From Rheum nobile (lineage: Eukaryota; Streptophyta; Magnoliopsida; Caryophyllales; Polygonaceae), in the NCBI GenBank assembly GCA_027886185.1, contig WOAB01000476.1, positions 4,154,001 through 4,218,000 on the forward strand: a stretch of DNA of 64,000 nucleotides, given 5' to 3'. Positions 11,127 through 21,296 of the stretch are shown here, in pieces. A program made the translations under genes and the position numbers. The stretch's first letter is position 1, and each line of letters opens with the position of its first letter. The notes beneath the pieces were generated by a model. That model saw nothing but the letters and a program-made list of their open reading frames with translations. It was not told the DNA's origin and did not search any database.

Positions 11127-12923
11127 ATGTCTAGCGAGGACAACACTGGCGCCGACAACACCAACACACAACAACCGTCGTTGAGTCTACAACAAGCCCA
11201 ACCCCCACAACATGATCCCATCTTGGAGTTGTCCGAGGAGCAACAATTGATTCAAGCCCTCAGACAAGAGAATGCAGCCTTGAAAGCCTAACAACGAGTG
11301 GCACCCACCGTGCCCACTCCAACCCCATTGAGTGCCATGGACACGCCGGCTCAACCCAGAGCCACCGACGCAGGTCCATCAAAGACACGTGTGGACAAAG
11401 GCAAAGGAATCATGCCTTCCACATCCCAACATCAACCATAACTCCATCGTATGCAGAGTGTCATCGAGAGTCGCCAAGGCTTTGTTTCCCACACGGATCG
11501 TTACGTGCCCAGAGACACCCCAGTAGGCTACAACTCCGCGGATGACCACGACGCCCACGACACTCAAGGTGAATTTTCTGAACCTTATGATTTTGATGAT
11601 AGGTACGCATCTCGACGCACCCAACGACGCGTTCCAGGCTCAGCGCCACGCGAAGGCCGAGTCCGGGAAGCCGGGTTAGCTGTTGCGACGCCGAGGAGAC
11701 CCAGTCGCCATCCCAGTGGGCACACGCGACACGATGACACCAATTTGAGGACACCAAACACCCAGCCACGAACCTATGATGTGTGTGACCACCTTCGACA
11801 TCAAAGTGCTTAAACGCCACACTATGGGTCCGATGGCTACGCGTCAGTGACACCTACAGTCCAAGACGACTTCGCCGAGTATGACGATGAAGAGATCGAA
11901 GACTTAGGTATGATCAACCCTAATTTCTTTCACCCACCCCTTGGAGATCCACTTGAATTGCAGGAACACCTTTCGGATTGGATTCCTCCACCGCGTCTCC
12001 AAGCACAAAGAGATCGCGATCATGGCATTGGCGGCGAGCGCCGCGATGCCATGCCCAGAGATGTTCGCCGCGCCGACCAAGGAGCCCAGTCGCGACAGCG
12101 TCAACGCGATGACGCCTACGCGCCCAATAATGGGTTCGTTCGCCGCGATGATCACCCAGCACGCGAGAGGCGACGCTATGAACACGTTGAAGACCCTGGC
12201 GTCCACTCTTACGAGAACCTTCTCTACGCCGCCGCGCCACACAATGCGCCATTGCAAGCCCCTGCCCCGCTTCGATACCAAAGACACGAAGTCAAGGTAA
12301 AAACCGAGCATTTTTATGGTGAATACAACCCCTTTGTTTTTCTTGAAAGGGTGCAAGCTACAGAGTACACCCTTAGATATTATCAAGTGCCACCTGAGGA
12401 GCATGTCGACGCCGCGACACTTCACTTCCGCGGAGCCGCCCGCGTGTGGTGCATCGATTCGAGGATGACTGTGTGCGTCGCCACCGAACCAGGGTCACCG
12501 AATGGCATCAATTGGTGTACGTGATGACCAAGAAATATGTGCCTCCAGATTACAAAAATCAAATGAGAATGGAGATAGCCATGGCTCGCCAAGGCTCGCA
12601 AACTCCCCTCGAGTTCTTCTCTAAGCTAGAGGACATGTATTACAAGGCCAACATCAGCGTTGCACCATCGACATTGAGGACCAAGTTCTTGAGTGGCTTG
12701 AACACCAACATCCATGATCAACTAGAGATCTTACCAATCCAAGACTTGAACACCCTCACACACACGGTGATGCAAATCCATGCACAACTCTCTCGCCAAA
12801 AAACCTACACTTGGCAAAGTGGCCAACCCAGGTATGCTTCTAACCCTAGTGGTTTACCTTCTACTAATGTTCGCTCTAGTGCCTCTACCACAGTCGCGTC
12901 AAGCCACGCCCCCAAGGCGAAGC
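11127..12923 (+). pseudogene. gag of element D, N-terminal part (broken, then cut by G)
   Basis: The probable start is ATG 11127 (MSSEDNTGADN), followed by a Gln-rich segment with a heptad-like LSEEQQLIQALRQENAALKA. A stop (TAA) follows at about 11289, and another near 11440. The frame reopens through the acidic DDFAEYDDEEIEDLG region (11862-11910) and the capsid-like core. A 1-bp loss near 12449 (TGTGGTGCAT against TGTGGTGGCAT in copy A) shifts the frame. The core segment SQTPLEFFSKLEDMYYKANI follows. Element G interrupts at 12923; the zinc knuckle is found beyond it at 27091. Confidence 0.85.
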
Positions 12924-14273
12924 TGACGTGGCCGAAATATGCAATGCAAATATCGTTGAATGGCCTAGTCAAAGTAAAAGTCCTAACAACCTACTAAACA
13001 GATGTATAGCAAGCAAATAAGGGTCAAACCCACAGGGAAGATCTAATGAAGTATGCAATTATGATTAACAAGTAACAAGGGAAGGGGTTTTTGGTTATCA
13101 AGCAGAGCAAAGTAAACAGGTTTAGTTGACTTGAGAATATGATTGGGGGAAGTAGTTCCACTAGAACGAGATCCATAATACAAAGATGTAATTTGATCAC
13201 AGAAATCTATTAAATCCAAGTTCTTTCACTATTCTTATGGTTGTTCCCATCCTGATCTTGATTAACTACCAATTCAGACAGTTGTTGATAGTACTTACTA
13301 TAATATCAATGGAAGAAAACCTTACCACTAATAAAGCAATAGCAATGCACACAAGGATATAGGATACATGCAAATAGAAGAAAACCTTACTACTTAACAT
13401 GCAAATGATTCTCACTCACAATTGCGCACTCGTATTCCACTATATGCAACAATCGTGTATGCTACTAGATATGCACTCGTATTCCACTATATGTAAACCC
13501 TAGAAATTGATAAATATTACTCAACCTAGTTGATCAGGCTATGAAGAATAACAATGAATCAATATTCAATATAACCAAGAGAATCAAACCAACACATATA
13601 AGAATAGGAACAAGGAATAGAAACCTCACAAACACATCAACTGTATTGCTTCAAACGTCTAGTAGAACAAAGGGAAATTAGTGCTCCATTCAGATGCAAA
13701 TGAAACCCTAATGAGAAAGAAAACAATGATGCTAAAAGTCTGATGTAAAGTGTCTGCCTCTTAACCTAGAAAGAGGTCTTTAATAGGCTTAGGAAATAAG
13801 TTTAACCTAACAAAAATAGCAAGGGAAATAAAAATAATAGAAATAAGAAAGTCCGAAAATGCATAAAAGGACATAATGTCTTCTGGCCGCGAGGCGTTAC
13901 GTGTGCCCACCGCGGGGCGGTGAGATCCACCGCGGGGCAGTGGCTTCTTCTGGCGCGACCAGCTCTTCTCTGAGACCCACCGCCGGGTTGCGGTGGCTCT
14001 GGCGCGGGGCGGTAGCAGTTAGCCCACTCCTTTCTTCAGCTCTTCTTCTTCTCTTCCGCTCTTCTATACTACCAAGTGTTGGTAGCCTTCTCCAATTAGT
14101 CTTCAAGCGGATCCTCATCCATCTTCATCATCTCCATCTAAGATGTAAATCCCTGGATATCTTCAATTCTCTCCACATCTTCTGGATTACAGACTTAGCC
14201 TCAAATCTGATCATAAACTCCTCCAAATAATGCTAATAATTGCTAGTAAAGGTGCATGAAATGACACCTATCA
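12924..14273 (-). repeat. 3' LTR of element G
   Basis: On the plus strand it starts TGACGTGGCC and ends GACACCTATCA; in element orientation it is TGATAGGTGTC...GGCCACGTCA. It contains a cluster of GC palindromes at 13886-14013 (such as CACCGCGGGGCGGTG). The rest is AT-rich with no coding sequence. Same length as its partner at 25662-27011. Confidence 0.95.
13886..14013. repeat. GC palindrome cassette in the G 3' LTR
   Basis: Contains CACCGCGGGGCGGTG, CACCGCGGGGCAGTG and CCACCGCCGGGTTGCGGTGG. The same cassette is at 26624-26754 in the other LTR, where several C-to-T changes spoil the arms. Related units lie inside G at 16216-16340, 16676-16745, 18078-18250 and 24121-24142. The GC content stands out sharply from the AT-rich LTR around it. 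Function unknown; each unit could fold as a hairpin in RNA or single-stranded DNA. Confidence 0.8.
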
Positions 14274-14934
14274 AATTCCCCCATACTTAGACCTTTACTC
14301 GTCCCGAGTAAGCTAATGATAAACCTACTCCCTCAATTAAACACTAAGGCCTCAAGAAGTACAAGAAAATATGACACCAGCAACTACAACATCTCAACCA
14401 TCAACTCCAGACAACCAAAACAAGTGATGCAAAGATTATTCTAATCCTAACTCCAATCAAGCTCCTTATCGCTCCAGAGTGGCCTACCCGAGTCCTCCTT
14501 ATGACTCCCCTTCTTATGACGCCGACCTCCAGAATGATCCTAAAATCACTCTTTTTTCTTTACGCTCATTTTGCCTAGGCGCCCTCTCGGATTTTCACCT
14601 AGCCACTCATTTCATTTTGCTAGATATCTCACAAATACTCGCATCACTCCAGTCCATTTTTGCACTGGTCTATGCCAGTCGGATTACCTGCTTTTTACCT
14701 GAACCGCCCTTTCGGGTTTTCAGCTCATCCTAGGATTTTGATTGCCTTTTCACATCTTTTTCGAATTAAATTTTTTTTTTTTTTAAATACTTGAATGAAA
14801 ATTACAGAAAACAAAGCTATGTACACTAGCTAGATAGACAGTACAGTCTAAATCCCTCCCCCATACTTAAACCGAACATTGTCCTCAATGTAGAAAAGAG
14901 AACAGCAAATAAAATACGGGAAGGAGAAATAAAC
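14274..14934 (-). other. Polypurine tract and 3' noncoding region of element G
   Basis: Next to the LTR, on the minus strand, is TATGGGGGAATT (14274-14286 region), the polypurine tract that would prime plus-strand synthesis. Further in, GAAAACCCGAAAGGGCGG (minus strand, near 14700-14722) and a variant near 14580-14600 match two copies at the same place in H (22133 and 22265). A run of T lies at 14770-14785. No gene. Confidence 0.7.
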
Positions 14935-16177
14935 TCACTGTGGGCCGGATGGTGGTGGTGGTGGGAACCTCCCAAAGTAGTCCCTCATATGAGCGTCCAT
15001 AGCATCCAGACACTCATCTACATCAGCACGGAACTGGGTCTGCCAAGTCTGTAGACCGGTCTCTACTCGGGTGTTCCAGTGAGTCTGTTGTATCGAGAAT
15101 GCATCAAATCTTGCGTACAACTCCTGCCAAGGTGTGGCAGGACCATAAGAAGATGAAGGCGCATCAAACTGGGTAGGCAGAGGAGCATCCTCACCCACAG
15201 AGTCAGCAGCAGCAGCACCAACACTAGGGCCCTCTCCAAACGGATCCGAAGGAGCAGCAGCGGGGGTAGCATCAGCCATAACTCTGCTATCACTGGGAAT
15301 CCACCATCCCGCAAATGAAGGGGAATAAGTGAAAACCCGAGGAAGAAACAGAATATGACCATCGTATGAAGACCAAACTAAATCACCATCCCTACCCAAT
15401 GGCTTCAGCATCGAGCACACTCTCATGTGCGCCATGTCATACACCGCATGAGCAACAGGCCGAGGAATACGATCGGTGGCAATAATCTCGGCACAAAGAA
15501 GGGTGATCAAACCACCCCCACAGATATCATGTGGCACACCATCACGAATCCTCTTCAAGGAACTCAGAAAAAGACTAGCCCAACACGGGGTGTACGTAAC
15601 AATAGACAAGATGCTCAAAAACCATTGGAAGTCCTTCAGAGGGACCTTACCATCATCAGCATGGCCAAAGAAATCTATCATCAACACCTTGTGGATCAAC
15701 CTTAAGCAAGGGTTCACCAACTTCGAATTCACCTCCTGGCCCTTCTTGAACTTTCTATGCGTGGCAGCCTCCCAAAACTCCATCATATCTGTCTCAATCA
15801 GACCACCAGACCACCCATCAAACGGTTCCTTTATAATTCCCAGGGCACCATGAATCTCCTCAACAGACAAAGCATACTCACGAGCGTTATACGTGAACGT
15901 GATCTTCGTCAACCTCTTGTCGGCGGAACCATCAGAATACCTCTTAACAGAGGCGATGAACTGGTAGCATAGCTCGGGGTAAGCATCAGCGGACTTGTTC
16001 AGGAAGGTCCCCAGGCCACACTCTGCTAAACAAAGAGATACACACTCCAATATACCAAACTCAATCAACGTTGGCTTGTCAAATAACTTAGTAGCCAACA
16101 CCTTCCTCTCCTTCACAACGTTATACACCTCATTCTCATCCCTCGTAGAGACCTGCTTCCTACCTCTAGGTGCCATA
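14935..16177 (-). CDS. Athila ORF-1/env-like protein of element G
   Basis: An uninterrupted frame of 414 codons from ATG 16177 (MAPRGRKQVSTRDENEV); an upstream in-frame ATG at 16206 is less likely. The middle (about residues 60-120) has LCYQFIASVKRYSDG and ITFTYNAREYALSVEEIHGAL, the pattern of the plant-transposon domain found in the gene after pol in Athila elements (ATHILA ORF-1 family), sometimes called env-like. The C-terminus is Ala/Pro/Ser-rich and ends in a proline run. I see no signal peptide or convincing membrane segment, so an envelope role is unsupported. It is the best-preserved frame in G. Confidence 0.7.
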
Positions 16178-16206
16178 AGTAATGAATTGAGATGCTCAAA
16201 ACACAC

Positions 16207-17059
16207 AGCCTGGTAGTCTTGCCACGGGGCGGTGGATGTGCCGCCGGGTCGCGGTGGGGTAACTGGGACTTCACGCCGGGTCGCGGTGGGGGTCGCCGCA
16301 GGGCGGTGGCAGGCGATGCGGTGGTGGGCGACGCGAGGCGGCAGGGTTTGTGTTTGGCTCTTTTGTGAGGCTAAACTCCAAATTGGGCAAAGAAACTCAA
16401 GGTTAATGTAATTGGAGGCTAGATTCGGACCAAGAACAAGAAGGATTGGTAGGAAAATGGGGGAATGGCTTGGAAAGGCTTGAGAGGGGTGTTGGGTATG
16501 GAGGGTTTGTGAGAGTGGAGGCTAGGTTAGGGAAGGGAAAAGAAAGAAGGGTTGATGGGCCGGTTATGTACATTGGCCCAAAGAGAAAACTCGGCCAAAA
16601 GGGGCCCAATCCGTCAATTTCTTATGTACCACTGATTTTATTTTATTTTTTTCAGAGTGGAGGAAATACACCAGACATCCACCGCCCCGCGGTGGTCTCC
16701 ACCGCGGGGCGGCGGACTTGTCACCGGGTCGCGATGAGGTAACTGGGAGCACCGTCTCCTCTCCATTTACTTTCGTACCTGAAATGTTAGTGACAGGCGA
16801 ACGAAACAAAGCAAAAGGAATTACGGAATTAATCTAGGAGAAAAAGAAAAATTAAGGAAAACTACATCGGGTTGCCTCCCGGACAGCGCCTTAGTTAACG
16901 TCGTTGGCTCGACGTACTTCAAATCAACTACCACCTAGAGCAGGATCCCTTCGGAATCCTCCTAACTGTCTCCTCCTGCTGGAACTTCCCATGGAAAGGC
17001 TTGAACCTTACACCATGCTCCCTCTTGGCCATTGACTCCATAATTGCTTCCTTTGGAGC
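16207..17059 (-). other. Region between the protease and env-like genes of G
   Basis: No gene. It carries two GC palindrome clusters (16216-16340, with CCGCCGGGTCGCGGTGG; and 16676-16745, with CACCGCCCCGCGGTGG). At 16867-16893, on the minus strand, is CTGTCCGGGAGGCAACCCG, which can pair CGGG with CCCG. The same sequence is at about 21333-21353 in H, placed just after its gag-protease frame. In an autonomous Athila element pol would lie before this motif; here it is missing. Confidence 0.75.
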
Positions 17060-18250
17060 TTATCCCCCATACTTAGAGCGATGTGGGGGCCGATATGGCT
17101 CAACCTGATCATGTTGCACGAAACTAGATGAAGGCTTACTGCCTTGTATGGTTAGTGCAGGGGGGCAAGTGCCCAAAGTAGAGGGAGTAGATTCTCCTAT
17201 GACATCAAGTAAGACATCATGCTCATGTAAATCAAAAGGTTCAGCAATAGCAGAATATTCAACTATGGTCTCTACTGCACTAGTCTTAACATTTTCCTGA
17301 GTAGGATTATCAATATCACTAATGCAGCAAAGGGTAGGCAATTCAATGGAGTTGACCTTATGAATATTATGCTCAAAAATTATTCCATCGAATTCCATAG
17401 TTAAAGTTCCACTATCCACATCAATCTTCGTCATGGATGTTTTCATAAAAGGTCGACCTAACATAACAGGAGCAACCTGCTCATCATAATACATATCCAT
17501 TACGAAGAAATCAGCAGGAAAAATTAAGGGACCTATCTTAACAAGAATATCTTCCACAACACCCTTAGGAGGCACACAAGAACCATCAGTAAGTTGAATC
17601 ACAATATTGGTATCATGCAAAGGTCCTACTCCTAAATCTTCAAGCAATGAGTACGGCAAAACATTAATAGAGGCACCCAAGTCTAACAAGGCTTCTCAAA
17701 TCGATGCTCACCTATAGTAATAGGAATAGTGAACGTACCTGGATCCTTGCACTTCTCAGGCATACGCTTTTGAAATACCGCCGAGACATGTTCACCAACC
17801 GGAACCTTCTTCTGGACCTTCAGCTTTTGTGTCCTCTTGACGGTGCACAGCTCCTTCAAAAACTTGGCATATCGAGGAACAACCTTAATAAGCTTGAGAA
17901 GAGGGATGTTCACCTCACAGTTTCGGAATGTCTCGAAAAGATCATTGTTGTCGGCGACCCTTCTAGCTTTTAGCGCCTCGGGAAAAGGTGTTGGTGGCTT
18001 CTCGGAACCGAGAGGGGGAAAAACCGGATGAACATAATTATCAACTCAAACCTCTTCGGTGGCACTTGGATTTTGGAGGCCGGGTCGCGGTAGTCTCACC
18101 GCGGGGCGGTGGTCATTGCCGCGGGGCGGTGAGGTCGCGGTGGGATTACTGAGGCTTGCCGCCGGGTCGCGGTCAGTGTCGCCGCGGGGTGGTGACATGC
18201 ATGCTTCTTCACTGGCCTCATATCCAACTCGCCGCCGGGTCGCGGTGGAG
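17060..18250 (-). pseudogene. gag end and protease of element G (frameshifted)
   Basis: Minus strand from 18250: a stretch of GC palindromes (18250-18078), then LLKLIKVVPRYAKFLKELC, conserved in Athila polyproteins upstream of the protease. The protease active site is LLDLGASINVLP near 17695-17660, with DLG at the catalytic position, followed by VMLGRPFMKTSMTKIDV. A 1-bp shift at about 17690 breaks the frame just before the active site. The frame ends at 17060 after PPHRSKYGG with no reverse transcriptase following. The insertion of H at 18250/18256 separates this part from the rest of gag at 24121-25585. Confidence 0.85.
18078..18250. repeat. GC palindrome cassette in G gag, the site where H inserted
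   Basis: Units include CACCGCGGGGCGGTGG, GCCGCGGGGCGGTGAG and GCCGCCGGGTCGCGGTGGAG. The sequence continues on the far side of H as TCCACCGCGGGGCGGTGACC (24121-24140). H and its TSD TCCAC therefore sit between two palindromes of one cassette. Confidence 0.8.
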
Positions 18251-18255
18251 TCCAC

Positions 18256-19709
18256 TGATAAGCACTACTTTGTAGGGCTTAAGTAAGAGTCTTTAGAGGG
18301 TTTATTGGTGCCATTCGGGTAGAATTAGACACATTCATGTGTATGGCATTTGGGGGCGAAGTTTGGTGTTTTTGGAGGTGTTTGAGCTGTTTTGGAGATC
18401 ATAGGAAGCCACAAGGAGAAGACGCCAAGGAAGTGAAGAGAAGAGTAGAAGAACAGTGGGCTGAATTCAAATGGTTCGTTCTCTCTACTCAGATGTCCAA
18501 ATGAAGTGATTCCAATTCGAGGAGTTATATCTGGAAGTCTACTATAAGTCCTCAAAATATGAGTGCAATCCGAGTTGAGAATCAAAAGTTATGGCATTTT
18601 TACTGAAGTGTCGCAGAAGCTGAAGTAATGGAATCCCACCGCACCCAACGGTGGGCACTGCCGCACCCGCGGCGAGGTCGTCAGAGAACTGGAGTTTCTG
18701 TTAAATGGCCGCACCCGGCGATGGAGCCACCGCACCCGCGGTGGAGACGCGCTGAAAGTCTTTTACGAGTTTTCTTATTCCCGTTTTATTTTATTTCCGA
18801 AACTTTATTTCCAAGTTTGTTATTTTTCTTTTCTTTATTTCTGAATTATTACTTTAGTATTTAAGTTAGGTTTAAGACTATTTTAGAAGAAAAAAACTTC
18901 TCTAACCCTAATTGCCACTTTTCATATTTCTCCTCTCACAAACCCTAATGGAGAACTAAACCTCCATTGTTGCACTTGACAGTTTGAAGCCAGCAATTGA
19001 TTGGTTGTGAGTTTTCTACTCTTGTTCGTTTTCCTATCTTGTCGGATTAATTCTCTTGTGCTTAAATGTTTATTGGTTTTTGTTGATTTATCTAGAGTAG
19101 CTACCTAGGTTTATTGATATCTTCCTAATTGCTAGGACTTGTGATTCCGGGTTCGGGTTGCATATCTAGTAGCGAACACGATTGTGCGTATAGGGGATCC
19201 GAGCGCATAATTGTGAGAGAGAGTTAATTGCATGCTTATAGTAACGGGTTGTTTCTATTGCATGTGTCTTATTAATCCTTGGTTGAATGCTATTGCTTTA
19301 TTGAGTTCTGAAGGTTTTCGGATTTGATTTAGTAATAAGTACTATTAGGGTTGGTAGAACTAATAGTTATCTAAGATCGGGATAAGAACAACTATAGGAA
19401 AGTTGAGAACTTGAGATTGATAGAATTCCGTGATCGACCTATCTATTGTTGTGTGGATCTCTGTTGAGTGTGGCGCTTTTTCCCATCATATTTACAACCT
19501 TTTCCTGCGAACTTATTTACTTGTTTCCTTATTGCTTGTTACGATAAACACAAACAAACCCCCCCCCCCCCCTAGTTCCTAGTTGGTGATAACAAATTGC
19601 ATAAGTTGATAACCTGACTCTCTGTGGGATCGACCCTGACTTGCTTGCTATACTACTTAGTAGGTATTTTGGGATTTATTTGATAGGCATCACGACTTTA
19701 GCCCTGTCT
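18256..19709 (+). repeat. 5' LTR of element H
   Basis: 1454 bp. It holds a GC palindrome cassette at 18636-18752, a TATA-like AGTATTTAAG near 18858, and a run of 14 C near 19559-19572. It differs from the 3' LTR by scattered substitutions and one AGAGA length change. The final bases ACTTTAGCCCTGTCT are shared by both copies, so they belong to the LTR although a canonical CA occurs 17 bp earlier (GGCATCA). Confidence 0.95.
18636..18752. repeat. Paired GC palindrome cassette in the H 5' LTR
   Basis: Two pairs: CCACCGCACCCAACGGTGG with CCGCACCCGCGGCGAG, then CCGCACCCGGCGATGG with CCACCGCACCCGCGGTGG. The same pairs are at 23049-23162 in the 3' LTR and, in three variants, inside the gag frame at 20349-20536. 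The arms are CCGC and GCGG around ACCC or ACCCA. Function unknown. Confidence 0.85.
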
Positions 19710-19713
19710 AATT

Positions 19714-19731
19714 TGGCGCCGTTGCCGGGGA
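19714..19731 (+). promoter_or_regulatory. tRNA-Asp primer-binding site of element H
   Basis: TGGCGCCGTTGCCGGGGA begins 4 nt after the LTR. Its first 17 bases are complementary to the 3' end of plant tRNA-Asp including CCA, the primer used by Athila-type elements. The match appears perfect, in contrast with the three-base-altered site in G. Confidence 0.92.
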
Positions 19732-19847
19732 GTCAAATTTTCTATTTTTGTGATTTGTTTGTTACCAACCTTGGTGTGGACCTATCTTACGGTCCACACC
19801 CGTGCTACTGATTTTTGTATTTTCTTTGTTTTGATTTTGATTCAGAT

Positions 19848-21296
19848 ATGGATTTCTGGGGAGAGCCGCGATATGACCCATACTCCTACGCATACACTCC
19901 AGGGTGGAGAGATCACCCCAATTCGAGTTATGGGTACCAACAATACCCTCCATATGGTCATGACTACCAAGAGTTCTACCCGGAGCCACAATCGTTCTAC
20001 CAGCAGGGTGCTCCACAGCAGTACAATCCGGCCTATGAGCATAGCCCGCCAGTTTCCAATCCTAGTCCCTCCATGTCAACTGAAGATATGCTCCAAGCTC
20101 TGGATAAACATTTCAGCACTCACGTCCAAGCTACGACGTCGAGTATCAAGAACATTGAGACACAGATGGGACAGATGGCTGAGGCGATTACAAGGATCGA
20201 TGCAAAGATGTCGGGAAATCTACCTTCTCAAACGGTAGTTAACCCGAGAGAAAGCGTTAGCGCGGTAACTCTTAGAAGTGGAAAGCAATTGCATGTCGCT
20301 CCTAATGCTGAAGAGGACGACTCAAGAAAAGAGAAAGCTCTGGAGGAACACCGCACCCAGCGGCAAGAGGACCGCACCCGCGGCGAGCATGATTTGGAAA
20401 AACAGAATGTTCTGTCAAGTTCACCGCACCCAGCGGTGTCAACCACCGCACCCGCGGCAAGCGGTACTGTTTCTCGAGAAAATTCTGGGGATCCACCGCA
20501 CCCGACGGTGACCTCTGGCCGCACCCGCGGCGAGACGTCTGGAGCTGTTGACGAGCCTTATGTGGACACCTACGTTCGTCCATACTTTCCTCCTCTCGGT
20601 TCAGAGAAGCCACCCGCCCCATTCCCAGAGGCACTCAAGGAGTTGGGCCTTCCAGACGATATTTGGGACCGCAAGGTGCTTTCGGAAGAGGAGTACTTTT
20701 TGGGACTAGAAGAGTTCAGCGACAATGAGGAGGAGTGTCGCGATCGCGGAAATACTCCAGAGACAACCGTTTCTCCCGAAAATGCCCCGACAGTCCCCGA
20801 CCCTCTGGAGGCTGCCTATGATGAGTTTGTGCGTCTCAACTCATTCCCGCTCGTCGCGCTGCAACCTGTCGCACCCTTCCTTGAGGCTTCCCGAGATACT
20901 CAAAGACTAAAGAACAACGAGGATATCTATGAGGCCTTCAGTGACTGCATCAAAACCGTTCCCTTGGTCACACTGGCAGATAGCACCCCTCGCTGCAAGG
21001 AAATGTTAAAGGTGTTGGGCACGATCAAGAAGAAACCGAAGGGGAAGCACAAGAAGAAGGCCTTGATCCAATTGGCGAATTGTTACATACTGGATACGGG
21101 GCAAGATAGGCATGCAGGCCCTGAGATGTTGGGTAGACCATTTCTGAAGATGGTCAGTGCGTTCATGGGTATGCACAACGGTCCACCCATCATGAAGTGC
21201 ACCAGCATGGGGGAAAGGCTCAACATGGAGTATACAAAGAGGCATCCCCCTGATATGGACCTCAGGAGTTTAGTTGCTATGAGCAACCCAAGTTGA
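19848..21296 (+). CDS. Gag C-terminal/protease-derived protein of element H
   Basis: One open frame of 482 codons from ATG 19848 (MDFWGEPRYDPYSYAY), after 116 nt of leader. The Tyr/Gln/Pro-rich N-terminus and the segment NLPSQTVVNPRESVSAVTLR match the part of Athila gag that follows the zinc knuckle; the gag core and knuckle are absent. Residues about 168-230 are encoded by GC palindrome pairs (20349-20536). The end has LGRPFLKMVSAF from the rear of an Athila protease, but its active site is lost. The frame has no stop despite its composite make-up, so it is either young or selected. A role in packaging is only a guess. Confidence 0.75.
   Translation: MDFWGEPRYDPYSYAYTPGWRDHPNSSYGYQQYPPYGHDYQEFYPEPQSFYQQGAPQQYNPAYEHSPPVSNPSPSMSTEDMLQALDKHFSTHVQATTSSIKNIETQMGQMAEAITRIDAKMSGNLPSQTVVNPRESVSAVTLRSGKQLHVAPNAEEDDSRKEKALEEHRTQRQEDRTRGEHDLEKQNVLSSSPHPAVSTTAPAASGTVSRENSGDPPHPTVTSGRTRGETSGAVDEPYVDTYVRPYFPPLGSEKPPAPFPEALKELGLPDDIWDRKVLSEEEYFLGLEEFSDNEEECRDRGNTPETTVSPENAPTVPDPLEAAYDEFVRLNSFPLVALQPVAPFLEASRDTQRLKNNEDIYEAFSDCIKTVPLVTLADSTPRCKEMLKVLGTIKKKPKGKHKKKALIQLANCYILDTGQDRHAGPEMLGRPFLKMVSAFMGMHNGPPIMKCTSMGERLNMEYTKRHPPDMDLRSLVAMSNPS
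20349..20536. repeat. GC palindrome pairs inside the H gag frame
   Basis: Three pairs in about 190 bp: CACCGCACCCAGCGGC with CCGCACCCGCGGCGAG (20349-20385); CACCGCACCCAGCGGTG with CCGCACCCGCGGCAAG (20424-20464); CACCGCACCCGACGGTG with CCGCACCCGCGGCGAG (20493-20534). They keep the frame open. The pair order is the same as in the LTR cassettes. Confidence 0.85.

Noticed and set aside
14935..16177. True envelope glycoprotein gene
   Set aside because: No signal peptide, membrane helix or cleavage site seen; resemblance is to the Athila ORF-1 type protein, so only env-like by position.
19559..19572. Poly-C run (also 23968-23983) as a regulatory element
   Set aside because: A homopolymer in both H LTRs; length variation suggests slippage, and I see no support for a function.
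19714..19731. Possible tRNA-Asp gene
   Set aside because: Only the complement of the tRNA 3' end is present, directly beside an LTR; it is a primer-binding site.
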